Source of the DNA: an uncultured Sneathia sp.
GTDB lineage: Bacteria > Fusobacteriota > Fusobacteriia > Fusobacteriales > Leptotrichiaceae
Length of the DNA: 17,613 nucleotides
NCBI GenBank assembly: GCA_902494065.1
Contig: CABURZ010000021.1
Coordinates: 1 to 17,613 of the forward strand
Direction of reading: 5' to 3'
Each line of letters opens with the position of its first letter. The first letter of the stretch is position 1. Of the stretch, positions 1 through 10,034 are shown piece by piece. The position numbers were made by a program, and so were the translations under genes. The notes beneath the pieces were generated by a model. The model had not been told where the DNA came from and did no database searches. It saw only the letters and a list, made by a program, of their open reading frames with translations.

Positions 1-992
1 CCCTTTAATCCTAAATGATTATATGCTTTCTCTGTTACTACACGTCCTCTACTTGTTCTTTTTATTAAACCATTTTTTACTAAATATGGCTCATAAACTT
101 CTTCTACAGTTCTTTTATCTTCGCCTAAAAGTAGTGATAACGTTTCAAGTCCTACAGGTCCTCCGTTATAGTTTTCAATTATTTTAATTAAAATTCGTCT
201 ATCCATAGAATCTAATCCATATTCATCAATTTCTAGCATTTTTAAAATACCTTCTACAGACTTTTTATCTATTATACCTTCTCCTTTTATCATAGCATAA
301 TCTCTTGCACGTTTTAATAATCTATTTGCAAGTCTTGGTGTCCCTCTACTTCTTTTTGCCATTATTTCAATTGCATCATCTTCATAGTCTATACCTAGTA
401 TTTTAGCACCACGTTTTATTATTCTGCTTAATTCATCTATAGTATAAAATTCCATCCTATGCGATACACCAAATCTATCACGTAATGGCTTAGATAGTTT
501 ACCTGCATTAGTTGTAGCTCCTATTAACGTAAAACTAGGTAAATCTATTCTTATACTTTTAGCTCCATGACCTTTACCTATTAGTATATCAATTTCCCCA
601 TCTTCCATAGCAGGATACAATATTTCCTCAACACTTGTACTTAACCTATGTATTTCATCTATAAATAGAACATCTCCGTCTTCTAGACTTGTTAATATAG
701 AAGCTAGATCTCCTGATTTTTCTAGTACAGGCCCTGAAGTTATTTTTATATTCTTATGCATCTCATTTGCAACTACATATGCAAGAGATGTTTTACCAAG
801 CCCAGGTGGTCCATATAGAAGAATATGATCCATAGATTCATTTCTCATTTGTGCTGCTTTGATATAAAGTTTCATAGCTTCTTTCAAATTTTCTTGTCCT
901 ATGTAATCATCAAATGTTTTGGGTCTAAGGTTATTTATACTATTATCTTCAATATGTTCTGACAAATCAGTGAATCTATCTTCATTTATCAT
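1..992 (-). CDS. ruvB: Holliday junction branch migration DNA helicase RuvB (3' end cut by window edge)
   Basis: RuvB is the hexameric AAA+ motor that, with RuvA, drives branch migration of Holliday junctions in recombinational repair. My translation gives 330 residues before the edge. Walker A is GPPGLGKT (61-68), Walker B is [10 protein letters not shown] (108-117), the sensor-1 region is GATTNAG (158-164), the arginine-finger motif is PLRDRFG (169-175), and the winged-helix end has [19 protein letters not shown] (312-330). The family is usually about 335-345 residues, so only a few C-terminal residues are missing. The ATG at 992-990 directly follows the TAA of the upstream gene, with AGGAG seven bases before it. 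It is the last visible gene of the tex-ileS-lspA-glyQS run, and ruvA is not beside it. One oddity is Asn162, where most RuvB proteins I recall have Arg in GATTRAG. Identification is certain; the functional effect of N162 is unknown. Confidence 0.97.
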   Translation of the reverse strand, partial: MINEDRFTDLSEHIEDNSINNLRPKTFDDYIGQENLKEAMKLYIKAAQMRNESMDHILLYGPPGLGKTSLAYVVANEMHKNIKITSGPVLEKSGDLASILTSLEDGDVLFIDEIHRLSTSVEEILYPAMEDGEIDILIGKGHGAKSIRIDLPSFTLIGATTNAGKLSKPLRDRFGVSHRMEFYTIDELSRIIKRGAKILGIDYEDDAIEIMAKRSRGTPRLANRLLKRARDYAMIKGEGIIDKKSVEGILKMLEIDEYGLDSMDRRILIKIIENYNGGPVGLETLSLLLGEDKRTVEEVYEPYLVKNGLIKRTSRGRVVTEKAYNHLGLK

Positions 993-1559
993 TTAAATAC
1001 TCCTATCAAAAGTTATAACAATCTTATCCTTTTTATTTTCATTTTCTTTTATTACTATTTTATCTTTGCTAATTTGACCATATTTTTTTTGTAAATCTTT
1101 ACCATATCTATTTAACAATACTAAAGTTTTACTTACTTTATCTTTTTTATAAGTTTCAGTATTGCCTATATTAACTTTAATATTATTCACATTTATTATA
1201 TCATTTATCTTATGCACCACAGTCTTTAATTCTTGATTTTTCAATTCATATTGTATTTCTTTTCTATTAAGGTTACTGTTATTAGTTACTAAATTTGCAA
1301 CATAAATCTTATTAGGCATTCCCTTGTTTTTTTTAGAATCTCCAATAAAATATGTAAAATTAAGTCCTATAGTATTACCGTTTTTAAAATATGTTTTAAG
1401 ATCGTCTATATCTGGTTTAAATTCCCTTTTATAAATTGCATCTATTGATAAATTATCTTTTTTAGTAATACTAAATTTTGATTCTGATAAATTTGCATCA
1501 TTATTTGCTAAATTACATATAGCAACTAAAAAACTAAGCATAAGAAATATTCTTTTCAT
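993..1559 (-). CDS. Exported protein of unknown function, 188 aa
   Basis: I do not recognise this family. Residues 1-18 or so look like a signal peptide: a basic start (MKR), then the hydrophobic run IFLMLSFLVAICNLA. The rest is a Lys/Asn/Ile-rich soluble domain, probably outside the inner membrane. Cys15 sits in LVAIC, but position -1 is Ile rather than Gly/Ala/Ser, so it is a poor lipobox and I do not call a lipoprotein. There are no other cysteines and no catalytic motif I can name. The predicted domain has alternating strand-like segments (for example KIYVANLVTNN, ELKTVVHKINDIINVNNIKVNI) and a C-terminal strand KDKIVITFDRS. The start ATG has AGGAG eight bases upstream, and that site overlaps the TAG stop of glyS. 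The stop abuts the ruvB ATG, so the gene is embedded in the operon and probably translated with its neighbours. Confidence 0.8.
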   Translation of the reverse strand: MKRIFLMLSFLVAICNLANNDANLSESKFSITKKDNLSIDAIYKREFKPDIDDLKTYFKNGNTIGLNFTYFIGDSKKNKGMPNKIYVANLVTNNSNLNRKEIQYELKNQELKTVVHKINDIINVNNIKVNIGNTETYKKDKVSKTLVLLNRYGKDLQKKYGQISKDKIVIKENENKKDKIVITFDRSI

Positions 1560-1567
1560 AATTTCTC

Positions 1568-3559
1568 CTATATGTCTAATACATCCCCAACTGTATCTAA
1601 TAAATTATTTAATAACGCCATTCTATTATTTAAAATTTTGTTATTTTCAACATTTATTTTTACATTGTCAAAAAAACTATTTATTACATTTTCTTTATTT
1701 AACAGTGTATCGATTTTACAAGAAAATTCTTTATTTTTTAATTCATTTAAAAGATTATACAAGTCTTTTTCTTGTGAATTTTCAAATAAATTTTCATCTA
1801 ATTCATTATTCTTATTATTCTTAACTATATTTTTTATACGTTTTATAACATTTATTAAATCATTAAATTTATCTGTTTTTTCTAATGTCTTCAATTTATC
1901 TAACTTTTGTAGTAATAGATTAAAGTTTGTTTCTGTTCCTATTACATAAGAAATCAATTCTTTTGAGTAGTTTTCTTGTAGTACATTTTCTAATCTTTTT
2001 TTGAAATATTGTATATATTCTTCTAGTGAATTAGAGTACAATACTTTCTTTTTAGAACTAAATATTTCGTACGCTTTTTTTATTAACTGTACATAATCAA
2101 CATCTAATTTTTTATTTATAGCTAATAAACAAATACCTTGCGTTGCACGACGTATTGCAAAAGGATCTTTTGATCCTGTTGGTTTTAAACCTACGCAAAA
2201 AGCTCCTATACTAGTGTCTAATTTATCACAAATTCCCGCTATTGTACCTTGTATAGTTTCTGGCAATCTATCATTTTGAAATCTTGGCAAATAATGTTCT
2301 TCTATTGCAGTAGATACTTTTTCGTTTTCTCCACTTTTTCTTGCGTAGATACATCCCATCATACCTTGTAGTTCTGTAAATTCTTTTTCATTTATTACAT
2401 TAGTTACAAGATCTGCTTTTGCCAAATATATAGCTCGTAAAGTATCATCATCTGCATTTAAAAATTTTGCAATTTCAATAGATCTTTGCATCTTTTCATA
2501 AATTGTACCCATATCTTTTTGAAACATTACATTTTTTAATTTTTCTACATTAGAACTAAAGTCTACTTTTAAATCTTCATCAAAGAAAAATTTCGAATCA
2601 GCTAATCTTGGGATAATTACTTTTTCATTTCCTAATTTTACACTTTCTGAATATTCTGGTGCATTTCTAATTACAACAAAATTATTTGATAATCTTCCAT
2701 CATTAAATCTTACTGGGAAATATCTTTGATGTGTTTTCATTGTAATAGTTATTAAATCTTCTGGTAACTCTAAATAACTTTCGTCAAAACTACCTAAAAT
2801 TGCATAAGGATATTCAACTAAGTTAACCACTTCAGATAAAAGCTTTTCATCTATTTGTGTTTTTCTATCACTTTTATCACAATTTTTATGTATACTATCC
2901 AAAATCATTTGACGTCTTTTATCATGATTTGCTACAACATAATTTTCTAATAAAAGCTTTTCATAATTAGATATATCATCTATAACTATCTCTTGTAAAC
3001 CAAATACACGCATACCTCGTGTAATATTGCAAGCTTTAATACCTTCAAATTCAAAATCAACTATTTTTTTATCTAGCATTGCAACTATCCATTTAATTGG
3101 ACGTACAAACTTAAATTCATGCATTCCCCATTTCATAGTTTTTTCAAATTCTAGACTCTTTAATGCTTTTTCTAGAATACTAGGTAATATTTCTATAGTA
3201 TTTTTACCTTTAACAAACTTTTTTATTTGTACATATTTTGAATTATCTTTATCTATAACTGTGTAATCTTGAACACCATTGGATTTTAAAAATCCTAGTA
3301 ACGCTTTTGTAGGTTCTCCATTTTTAATTGCAACTGCTAAATTAGGACCTATTTTTACTTCATTTAAATCTTCTTGAATTTCACTTAATCCATTTATTAC
3401 AAAAGATAATCTTCTAGGTGTACTAAAAGAAGTTATATTCTCGTATTTTATTCTATTTTGTTTCAATTCATTTTCAACATTATTCTTTAATGCTTTTTCT
3501 GATATATCCACATATCTTGATGGTAATTCTTCAACTCCTAATTCAAATAAAAATTTCAT
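1568..3559 (-). CDS. glyS: Glycine--tRNA ligase beta subunit
   Basis: This is the beta subunit of the heterotetrameric (alpha2beta2) bacterial glycyl-tRNA synthetase, which binds tRNA(Gly) while the alpha subunit carries the aminoacylation site. Family landmarks are the N-terminal FLFELGVEELPSRYV (3-17), KWGMHEFKFVRPIKWIVAML (143-162), KTHQRYFPV (275-283), the HD-like region KADLVTNVINEKEFTELQG (381-399) and GLKPTGSKDPFAIRR (457-471). The C-terminal part (about 500-663) is lysine-rich and helical, as expected for the tRNA-binding end. At 663 residues it is slightly shorter than the usual 680-700, with no break. The ATG overlaps the glyQ stop by one base (TAATG) and AAGGAG lies upstream, so translation is probably coupled to give matched subunits. 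Confidence 0.97.
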   Translation of the reverse strand: MKFLFELGVEELPSRYVDISEKALKNNVENELKQNRIKYENITSFSTPRRLSFVINGLSEIQEDLNEVKIGPNLAVAIKNGEPTKALLGFLKSNGVQDYTVIDKDNSKYVQIKKFVKGKNTIEILPSILEKALKSLEFEKTMKWGMHEFKFVRPIKWIVAMLDKKIVDFEFEGIKACNITRGMRVFGLQEIVIDDISNYEKLLLENYVVANHDKRRQMILDSIHKNCDKSDRKTQIDEKLLSEVVNLVEYPYAILGSFDESYLELPEDLITITMKTHQRYFPVRFNDGRLSNNFVVIRNAPEYSESVKLGNEKVIIPRLADSKFFFDEDLKVDFSSNVEKLKNVMFQKDMGTIYEKMQRSIEIAKFLNADDDTLRAIYLAKADLVTNVINEKEFTELQGMMGCIYARKSGENEKVSTAIEEHYLPRFQNDRLPETIQGTIAGICDKLDTSIGAFCVGLKPTGSKDPFAIRRATQGICLLAINKKLDVDYVQLIKKAYEIFSSKKKVLYSNSLEEYIQYFKKRLENVLQENYSKELISYVIGTETNFNLLLQKLDKLKTLEKTDKFNDLINVIKRIKNIVKNNKNNELDENLFENSQEKDLYNLLNELKNKEFSCKIDTLLNKENVINSFFDNVKINVENNKILNNRMALLNNLLDTVGDVLDI

Positions 3560-4437
3560 TATTTTTCTCCTTTTTTTAGCAATGGAAATCCTAGAGCTTT
3601 TCTATTCTCTACAAAAATTTCTGCACATTTTTTAGCTAGATCTCTTACTCTTAAAATATATGACATTCTCTCAGTTGTTCCTATAGACCCTCTAGCATCT
3701 AAATTATTAAATGTATGTGAGCATTTAAGTACATAATCATATGCAGGTAATACCAGCTTATGTTCTAGACAATTTTTTGCTTCTTTTTCATACATATCAA
3801 ATAATTTAAAATTCATTGCACTATCACTTACTTCAAAGCTATATTTAGACATTTCATATTCATATTGGAATCTTCTCTCACCATATTTAACACCATCTGC
3901 CCATTCTAGATCATAAACATTATCCTTGTTTTGTAGGTAAAGTGCTATTCTTTCTAATCCATAAGTTATTTCAACTGGTGTTATTTCAACTTCAAGACCT
4001 CCTACTTGTTGAAAATATGTAAATTGAGTTATTTCCATACCGTCAAGCCAAACTTCCCAACCAAGTCCCCATGCTCCTAATGTTGGTGATTCCCAATTAT
4101 CTTCAACAAATCTTACATCATGTTCTGATAAATTTATACCTAATGCTTCAAGACTTTTTAAGTATAATTCTTGTATATTTTCTAAAGACGGCTTTATTAA
4201 AACTTGAAATTGATGGTGTTGATAAACTCTATTAGGATTTTGTCCATATCTTCCATCTTTAGGTCGTCTAGAAGGTTCTACATAACAAACTTTCCACGGT
4301 TCAGGTCCTAATGACATTAAAAATGTATCTGGATTAAATGTTCCAGCACCTGTTTCAACGTCATACGGGTTAGATAATACACACCCTTGATCACCCCAAT
4401 ATTTTTGCAAAGTCAATATTATATTTTGAAAAGTCAT
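3559..4437 (-). CDS. glyQ: Glycine--tRNA ligase alpha subunit
   Basis: The catalytic alpha subunit of the two-subunit glycyl-tRNA synthetase is a class II enzyme that activates glycine with ATP. The 292 residues match the usual 290-300. It opens with [19 protein letters not shown], followed by the highly conserved stretch [25 protein letters not shown] (24-48), then [77 protein letters not shown] and [10 protein letters not shown], all hallmarks of GlyQ. The ATG overlaps the lspA stop by four bases (ATGA). AAGGAG sits inside the lspA 3' end, and the gene's own stop overlaps the glyS start. No frameshift or missing motif is seen. Confidence 0.98.
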   Translation of the reverse strand: MTFQNIILTLQKYWGDQGCVLSNPYDVETGAGTFNPDTFLMSLGPEPWKVCYVEPSRRPKDGRYGQNPNRVYQHHQFQVLIKPSLENIQELYLKSLEALGINLSEHDVRFVEDNWESPTLGAWGLGWEVWLDGMEITQFTYFQQVGGLEVEITPVEITYGLERIALYLQNKDNVYDLEWADGVKYGERRFQYEYEMSKYSFEVSDSAMNFKLFDMYEKEAKNCLEHKLVLPAYDYVLKCSHTFNNLDARGSIGTTERMSYILRVRDLAKKCAEIFVENRKALGFPLLKKGEK

Positions 4438-4910
4438 TTTTTCTTACTCCTTCTTATTATATATGAGATTATAATCAAATATACTCCTAAATGTATATAT
4501 ACATCAGCAAAATTAAATACAAATTGCCATACACTTCTAAAATCAAGCATATCTATTACATATCCCCTAAAAAATCTATCTATCATGTTACCTAATGCAC
4601 CTGAGATTATAAACACAACTCCTAATTTTGTTAAAGAAGAATATTTATTAAAATTCTTTAACTCTGTCACATAAATATATATTATTAATATCGTACTAAT
4701 TATTGTAAATTCTCTTATATGTCCTTGAAATATTCCAAATATTCCACCATAATTTTCAACATAGGTAAGCCTAAAAAAATTACCAAAAATATGCATTGAA
4801 TAACCTATAATCCTATTTGCTAAACTTTGCATGGCACTTTTTGTTAACTGATCTATTCCTAGAAGTAAAAAGATTACAAGAAGATAAATTGTATTTTCTT
4901 TATTCTTCAT
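4434..4910 (-). CDS. lspA: Lipoprotein signal peptidase (signal peptidase II)
   Basis: This inner-membrane aspartyl protease cleaves the signal peptide of prolipoproteins after the cysteine has been lipid-modified. At 158 residues it has the usual length and four hydrophobic segments (about 7-25, 66-82, 96-112, 139-152). Motifs are DQLTK (20-24), [10 protein letters not shown] (51-60, the NxGaaF-type loop), [10 protein letters not shown] (103-112), GYVIDMLDF (116-124) and FNFADV (132-137). By alignment to known LspA proteins, the catalytic pair is Asp120 and Asp136, both present. Its start lies within the last 11 bases of ileS, with GGAG six bases upstream, and its TGA overlaps the glyQ start. 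The ileS-lspA pairing is common in bacteria. Confidence 0.97.
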   Translation of the reverse strand: MKNKENTIYLLVIFLLLGIDQLTKSAMQSLANRIIGYSMHIFGNFFRLTYVENYGGIFGIFQGHIREFTIISTILIIYIYVTELKNFNKYSSLTKLGVVFIISGALGNMIDRFFRGYVIDMLDFRSVWQFVFNFADVYIHLGVYLIIISYIIRRSKKK

Positions 4911-7689
4911 TTAGTTCTCCATTTTCTTTCATAAGTCTTAAAACTTCAGCATCACGTGGTGTTACTTGTCCAAACTCAGTTGTATTAGTATGTTCACTAT
5001 ATTTCCAACATCTTTGACATTTTTCACCTAAAGCTCTTACTATTTTTATACTTATTCCTTCTATTTCAGTTTTATCTAATTCTTCATTAGAATACTCAAT
5101 TTGTGATACAAGGAATATGTCTGATAAATCCCAATCTGAATATTCTATTACAAATTCATACTCAGGATTTTTTATATTTAATACCACTCTTGCATCTAAT
5201 GATAGTCCTATAACTCCATTTTGTCTTAATTCTTCTATTTTTTTATTAACTTCTTTTCTTAATACAGATAATTTTCTCCATTTTTCTTCTAATTTGTCAT
5301 CTATATATTCTTCATTTACCTTTATCCACGAAGTTAATAAAACACTTTCCTTATCTTTTAATTCTTCTGGCATCTTAGCCCAAATTTCTTCAGCTGTAAA
5401 TGACAATACTGGTGATATAACACGAACCAAGACTTTTAAAATTTCAGCTAACACTGTTTGTGCTGATCTTCTCTTTTGTGAACTATGATATTCACAATAT
5501 AGTCTATCTTTTATAATATCTAGATAAAATGATGACATTTCTATTATACAAAAATATGAAATTTCTTGAAATATGTTGTAAAATTCAAAATTATCATATA
5601 ATTTTTCTAACTTTTTCTTTAATCTTTCTAATTTATTTATTGCCCATTTATCTATTTCTAGCATTTCGCTATATTCTACTTTATCCTCATTGTAGTTAAA
5701 ATCATAAATGTTACCTAATAAATATCTTGCTGTATTACGAATTTTTCTGTATGAATCTGAAGTTCTATTTAAAATATCTTCAGATAATCTTACATCTTCT
5801 CTATAATCAACAGAAGAAACCCATAATCTCAATATATCTGCACCATATTTTTCTATAACTTCATTTGGAACAATAGTATTACCTATTGATTTACTCATTT
5901 TTCTACCTTGACCGTCATTTACAAATCCATGTGTCAATATTTGATTGTATGGTCTATCTTTTGTACTTGCTATTGAAGTAAGAAGTGATGATTGAAACCA
6001 ACCTCTGTGTTGATCTGATCCTTCTAAGTAAAGATCAACTGGTCTATCATATCCTCTTTGAACTACTACTGCTCTATGAGAAACTCCTGAATCAAACCAA
6101 ACATCTAGTATACTTTTTTCTTTTCTTATTTCTTCATCTTCCAAATCATATTTTTCTAATAAATCTTTACCTATTAACTCTTTAGCATCGTATTTCCACC
6201 AAACATCTGTTCCTTCTTTTTCAACTAAAGATATTATTCTATCCATGATATCACTGTGATAGATTATTTCATTTTTCTTATTATAGAAAATAGGAATAGG
6301 TACTCCCCATACTCTTTGTCTTGAAATAGTCCAATCTGGTCTTACTTCCAACATAGCACGTATTCTATTTTTACCCCATTCTGGATAAAATTTAATATCA
6401 TCTAATATTTTTAATGCATTTTCTCTTATATCACTATCTGCAATGTTTATAAACCATTGTTCTGTCGCACGATATATTACAGGTTTCTTACTTCTCCAGT
6501 CATGTGGATATGAGTGAGTTATTTCTTCATAAGCTAAAATGTGTCCACTGTTAGTTAAATCTTCAACTATTTTCTTTTCTGCTTTTTTGTAGAATAATCC
6601 TTCATATTTCCCTGCTTCAAAAGTCATATGCCCTCTATCGTCTACTGGAGATAATACACCAATATTATACTTATTACCTACTATAAAGTCATCTACCCCA
6701 TGACCTGGTGCAGTATGTACACAACCTGTACCTGCATCATTAGTTACATGATCTCCTAATATAACTAAACCTTCTCTATCAAAAAATGGATGTAAGTAAT
6801 GTACTTTTTCTAAAAGTGCACCTTTAAACTCTTTAATTAATTCATAATTTAATTTCATCTTAGAAAATGATACTTCTGCCAAATCTTTTGCTACAATTAA
6901 ATTCCCTTTTTCTGTCTTATATAATCCATAATCAAAATCTTTATTTAAAGATATTCCTAAATTAGCTGGTAATGTCCATGGAGTTGTTGTCCAAATAACA
7001 ATACTAGCATTATCAATACCTAATTTTTCCAATCCATCATCTAACAATTCCATTTTTACATAAATTGCAGGTGATGTAACATCTTTATATTCAATTTCTG
7101 CTTCTGCTAATGCTGTTTGAGTTGTTGGTGACCAATAAACTGGTTTAAGTCCTTTAAATACATATCCATTTTCATAAATTTCTTTAAATACTCTTAATTC
7201 TTCTGCTTCAAATTCTGGTTTTAATGTAATATATGGATTATCAAAATCTCCCATTACTCCAAGTCTTATAAAATCTTTCTTTTGTTTTTCTACTTGTTTT
7301 AATGCATATTTTTTACATTCAGCACGAAGTTCAAGTACACTCATATTAGCTACTTTTTCACCTTTTTCTTGAATAATTTTCCATTCTATAGGTAGTCCAT
7401 GTGTGTCCCAACCAGGTATATATGGTGCATGAAATCCTTGCATTCTTTTATATTTTAATATTATATCTTTTAATATCTTATTAATCGCATGACCTACATG
7501 TATATCTCCATTTGCGTATGGAGGTCCATCATGTAAGAAAAATACTGGTTTTGTTTTATCTTCTATAGATTTTTCATATATATGTGCTTTTTGCCAATCT
7601 CTTAATTGTAGCCCTTCTTTTTGAGCTAAATTTGCTTTCATTTTAAAACTTGTTTTAGGTAAATTAAGTGTTTTTGAATAATCTTCCAT
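4900..7689 (-). CDS. ileS: Isoleucine--tRNA ligase
   Basis: This class I synthetase charges tRNA(Ile) and edits valine. Its 929 residues match the bacterial type. In order it has [12 protein letters not shown] (57-68, the HIGH box as HVGH), the editing (CP1) domain with [11 protein letters not shown] (233-243) and [16 protein letters not shown] (320-335), then [18 protein letters not shown] (455-466), [11 protein letters not shown] (529-539), KMSKS (597-601) and the anticodon-binding helical domain (about 680-830). The C-terminal zinc knuckle is only half present. Cys891 and Cys894 (CQRCW) are kept, but the second pair, normally in a segment like LCPRCAEVL, reads VTPRDAEVL with Thr910 and Asp913. 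The ATG overlaps the tex stop by one base (TAATG) after AAGGAG. I saw no T-box-like leader; it is simply the second gene of the run. Confidence 0.98.
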   Translation of the reverse strand: MEDYSKTLNLPKTSFKMKANLAQKEGLQLRDWQKAHIYEKSIEDKTKPVFFLHDGPPYANGDIHVGHAINKILKDIILKYKRMQGFHAPYIPGWDTHGLPIEWKIIQEKGEKVANMSVLELRAECKKYALKQVEKQKKDFIRLGVMGDFDNPYITLKPEFEAEELRVFKEIYENGYVFKGLKPVYWSPTTQTALAEAEIEYKDVTSPAIYVKMELLDDGLEKLGIDNASIVIWTTTPWTLPANLGISLNKDFDYGLYKTEKGNLIVAKDLAEVSFSKMKLNYELIKEFKGALLEKVHYLHPFFDREGLVILGDHVTNDAGTGCVHTAPGHGVDDFIVGNKYNIGVLSPVDDRGHMTFEAGKYEGLFYKKAEKKIVEDLTNSGHILAYEEITHSYPHDWRSKKPVIYRATEQWFINIADSDIRENALKILDDIKFYPEWGKNRIRAMLEVRPDWTISRQRVWGVPIPIFYNKKNEIIYHSDIMDRIISLVEKEGTDVWWKYDAKELIGKDLLEKYDLEDEEIRKEKSILDVWFDSGVSHRAVVVQRGYDRPVDLYLEGSDQHRGWFQSSLLTSIASTKDRPYNQILTHGFVNDGQGRKMSKSIGNTIVPNEVIEKYGADILRLWVSSVDYREDVRLSEDILNRTSDSYRKIRNTARYLLGNIYDFNYNEDKVEYSEMLEIDKWAINKLERLKKKLEKLYDNFEFYNIFQEISYFCIIEMSSFYLDIIKDRLYCEYHSSQKRRSAQTVLAEILKVLVRVISPVLSFTAEEIWAKMPEELKDKESVLLTSWIKVNEEYIDDKLEEKWRKLSVLRKEVNKKIEELRQNGVIGLSLDARVVLNIKNPEYEFVIEYSDWDLSDIFLVSQIEYSNEELDKTEIEGISIKIVRALGEKCQRCWKYSEHTNTTEFGQVTPRDAEVLRLMKENGELNEE

Positions 7690-9869
7690 TAATTAACTCC
7701 TTTTCTTGATAATGTTACTCTATGTCTAACTTTATCTAAACTTAATACTCTTACTTTAATAATTTGACCAACTGCTAATACTTTGGTTGGATCAGACACA
7801 AATTTTTCTGATAATTCAGATATATGTATCATAGCATCATTTTTTAATCCTATATCTACAAATACACCAAATTTTGTTGCATTTCTAACAGTTCCCTCTA
7901 AAAGCATTCCTTCTTTTAAATCGTCCATAGTTAAAATATCTGATTTTAATATAGGCATAGCAAATTCTTCCCTTGGATCACGTCTATCTTTTAGTAGTGC
8001 ACTATATACATCTTTAATAGTTTCAACACCATAATTTAGTGAAGTCATTTTAGATAAAATAGCCTTTTCTCCTAGATTAGATAATTTTTGACGAATTTGT
8101 CTATAATCATTTCTAAATTCTTCTTCAGTAGCATCTACTAATTTTAATATTTCTCTTGCTAATTTATATGATTCAGGGTGAATTATAGTATTATCTAGTG
8201 GATTAATAGAATCGGGTATAACAACAAATCCTGCCATTTGTTCAAACGCCTTTGCTCCCAATCCTTTAACTTTTTTCAATTCTTCTCTTGATTTAAAATT
8301 CCCATTTTCTTTTCTATAATCAACTATATTTTTTGCAATATTAGATTTTACACCTGAAACATAACTTAAAAGTGCAAATGATGCAGTATTTAAATTTACT
8401 CCAACACTATTAACTATTTTTTCTATAGTTTCACTTAGTTTTAATTCTAATTGTTTTTGATTTACATCGTGTTGATACATCCCAACTCCTATAGACTTAG
8501 GATCTATTTTAACTAATTCAGATAATGGATCTTGTACTCTTCTAGCTATTGAAATAGTACCACGTACAGTTACATCTAGTTTAGGAAATTCTTCTGCTGC
8601 TAATTTAGAAGCTGAATACACAGATGCTCCTGCTTCATTTACTATTATATACTTGCACTTTAATCCTTTTATACTTTCTGCAACAAAACTTTCTGTTTCA
8701 CGTGATGCTGTTCCATTACCTATTGCTATTATATCAACATCATATTCCTTTATATATTTCAAAAGTTTTATTCTTGATTTTTCTAAGTTAGCTTCACTAT
8801 GAGCACCTTTTACAGGATATATAACATCAGATGTAACAAAAAATCCATCTTTAGATATTACTGCTAATTTACAACCTGTTCTAATCCCTGGATCTAACCC
8901 CAATATTGTCTTGTTATATATAGGTGGTTGTAGTAAAAGTGCTTCAAGGTTAGTTGAAAAAATATTTATTGCTTCAATATCAGATCTTGAAGTCAGTATA
9001 CCTCTTACTTCATTTTCTATTGAAGGAAATAACAATCTATCATAGCTATCTTGTATAACATTCATTAAATTTTCTTTCATACTTAAACTTGCTTTTTTAA
9101 AAAAATGATTATATAAATATCTAAATATTTTTAATTTTTCATCTTCGTCAAAGTCTATACTAACTTTTACGATTTTTTCTTTTTCTGCACGATTTATTGC
9201 TAATATCTTATGTGATGCTATACCTTTTACATTATCTTTAAAATCATAGTAATTAGAGTATACTAGTCTTTCATCTAGTTCTTTATTTTTTTCTATTATT
9301 TTTGAGCATATTATTCCACTAGATAAAGTTTTTTCTCTAACATATTCTCTTAAACTTACAGTTTCCGACAAATCTTGTGCTAAAATCAAATATGCTAAAT
9401 TTACAGCTTCTTCTTCATTTTCTACTTCTTCTGTTATATATTTTTTAGCTTCAATAAATAGATTATCTAAAGTCAAGCCATGTAAAATTTGTTTTGATAA
9501 AGGTTCAAGACCCTTTTCTTTAGCTATATCTGCTTTTGTTTTCTTTTTCTTTTTGTATGGTAAATATATATCTTCAACCTTTTGCAAAACATTAGCTTGT
9601 AATATTTGATTTTTTAACTCTTCTGTTAATTTACCTTGCTCATCTATTAATCTTATTACTTCTTCTTTTCTTTTTTCTAAATTTTGTTCATATGTAATTT
9701 TTTCTATAATATCTCTTATTTGTTCCTCGTTAAGTCCTCCTGTAACTTCTTTTCTATAACGAGAAATAAATGGAATTGTTGCACCTTCTGAATATAGTTT
9801 AAATGTATTTTCTACATTTTTATTTGGGATTTCTAAAATACTAGATACCCTATTTATTATTTCTTCCAC
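7689..9869 (-). CDS. tex: Tex family RNA-binding transcriptional accessory protein
   Basis: Tex is a cytoplasmic nucleic-acid-binding protein related to Spt6, linked to transcription and RNA turnover. From the start chosen here it has 726 residues. The N-terminal Tex domain contains [19 protein letters not shown] (about 28-46). The YqgF/RNase H-like domain starts [16 protein letters not shown] (about 322-337). Helix-hairpin-helix motifs lie at about 490-553 ([30 protein letters not shown]), and a C-terminal S1 domain at about 654-723 ([33 protein letters not shown]). I chose GTG at 9869-9867 because TTAGGAGG lies four bases upstream and homology begins right after it. The in-frame ATG at 9911 would add 14 residues, put that ribosome site inside the gene and lack a clear site of its own. 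Tex leads the ileS-lspA-glyQS run. Confidence 0.95.
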   Translation of the reverse strand: MEEIINRVSSILEIPNKNVENTFKLYSEGATIPFISRYRKEVTGGLNEEQIRDIIEKITYEQNLEKRKEEVIRLIDEQGKLTEELKNQILQANVLQKVEDIYLPYKKKKKTKADIAKEKGLEPLSKQILHGLTLDNLFIEAKKYITEEVENEEEAVNLAYLILAQDLSETVSLREYVREKTLSSGIICSKIIEKNKELDERLVYSNYYDFKDNVKGIASHKILAINRAEKEKIVKVSIDFDEDEKLKIFRYLYNHFFKKASLSMKENLMNVIQDSYDRLLFPSIENEVRGILTSRSDIEAINIFSTNLEALLLQPPIYNKTILGLDPGIRTGCKLAVISKDGFFVTSDVIYPVKGAHSEANLEKSRIKLLKYIKEYDVDIIAIGNGTASRETESFVAESIKGLKCKYIIVNEAGASVYSASKLAAEEFPKLDVTVRGTISIARRVQDPLSELVKIDPKSIGVGMYQHDVNQKQLELKLSETIEKIVNSVGVNLNTASFALLSYVSGVKSNIAKNIVDYRKENGNFKSREELKKVKGLGAKAFEQMAGFVVIPDSINPLDNTIIHPESYKLAREILKLVDATEEEFRNDYRQIRQKLSNLGEKAILSKMTSLNYGVETIKDVYSALLKDRRDPREEFAMPILKSDILTMDDLKEGMLLEGTVRNATKFGVFVDIGLKNDAMIHISELSEKFVSDPTKVLAVGQIIKVRVLSLDKVRHRVTLSRKGVN

Positions 9870-9901
9870 ACGTCCTCCTAAATGTATAACTTTTACAAGG
9901 T

Positions 9902-9930
9902 ATTGTACCATATATTCTAACTTTTTTAAA
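9902..9930 (-). promoter_or_regulatory. Possible promoter for the tex-ileS-lspA-glyQS-ruvB run
   Basis: On the minus strand there is a -35-like TTTAAA (9930-9925), a 17-base spacer and a -10-like TACAAT (9907-9902). Transcription would start near 9895, between the upstream ATG at 9911 and the preferred GTG at 9869. This independently favours the shorter Tex. Four of six and five of six bases match the standard consensus. In DNA this AT-rich such matches are frequent by chance, so the call is tentative. Confidence 0.38.
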
Positions 9931-9949
9931 GTCCTAGAATACGTGTTAA

Positions 9950-9965
9950 ACTTATTTAAATAAGT
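9950..9965. repeat. 16-bp perfect palindrome in the tex/adh divergent region
   Basis: ACTTATTTAAATAAGT is a perfect inverted repeat with no spacer. It lies upstream of both divergent promoter candidates, about 20 bases from the tex -35 and 17 bases from the adh -35. It could be an operator for a dimeric regulator, or chance in AT-rich DNA. No regulator is assigned. Confidence 0.35.
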
Positions 9966-9981
9966 ATATATAAAATTTATA

Positions 9982-10009
9982 TTGTAATTATACTATTCCG
10001 CGGTATACT
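9982..10009 (+). promoter_or_regulatory. Candidate promoter of the truncated alcohol dehydrogenase, with a palindrome in the spacer
   Basis: TTGTAA (9982-9987), a 16-base spacer and TATACT (10004-10009) form a reasonable sigma-70-type promoter, about 26 bases before the start codon at 10035. The spacer ends in CCGCGG (9998-10003), a GC-only palindrome that stands out in this AT-rich DNA. Flanking bases partly extend the symmetry, and TATAC (9989-9993) is repeated inverted as GTATA (10003-10007). This could be an operator overlapping the -10 element. The promoter is moderately likely; the operator is a guess. Confidence 0.4.
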
Positions 10010-10034
10010 AAATTGTAAAGTAGAAGTGATATAT

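Noticed and set aside
1513..1559. Lipoprotein signal in the exported 188-residue protein
   Set aside because: The only cysteine (Cys15) is preceded by Ile at -1, which does not fit the lipobox rule; ordinary signal peptide is the safer reading.
1572..1949. Plus-strand open frame opposite glyS (and similar ones opposite ileS, tex, malF and others)
   Set aside because: These are antisense shadows of well-identified genes. Their translations are Ser/Phe/Leu-rich with no recognisable motif.
9870..9911. Longer Tex starting at the ATG at 9911
   Set aside because: It would place the strong GGAGG site and a candidate -10 element inside the coding region, has no clear ribosome site of its own, and the extra 14 residues precede the point where Tex homology begins.
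7690..9911. T-box or other leader controlling ileS
   Set aside because: ileS starts directly at the tex stop, so there is no leader; I also saw no T-box core sequence in the 9870-10034 gap.
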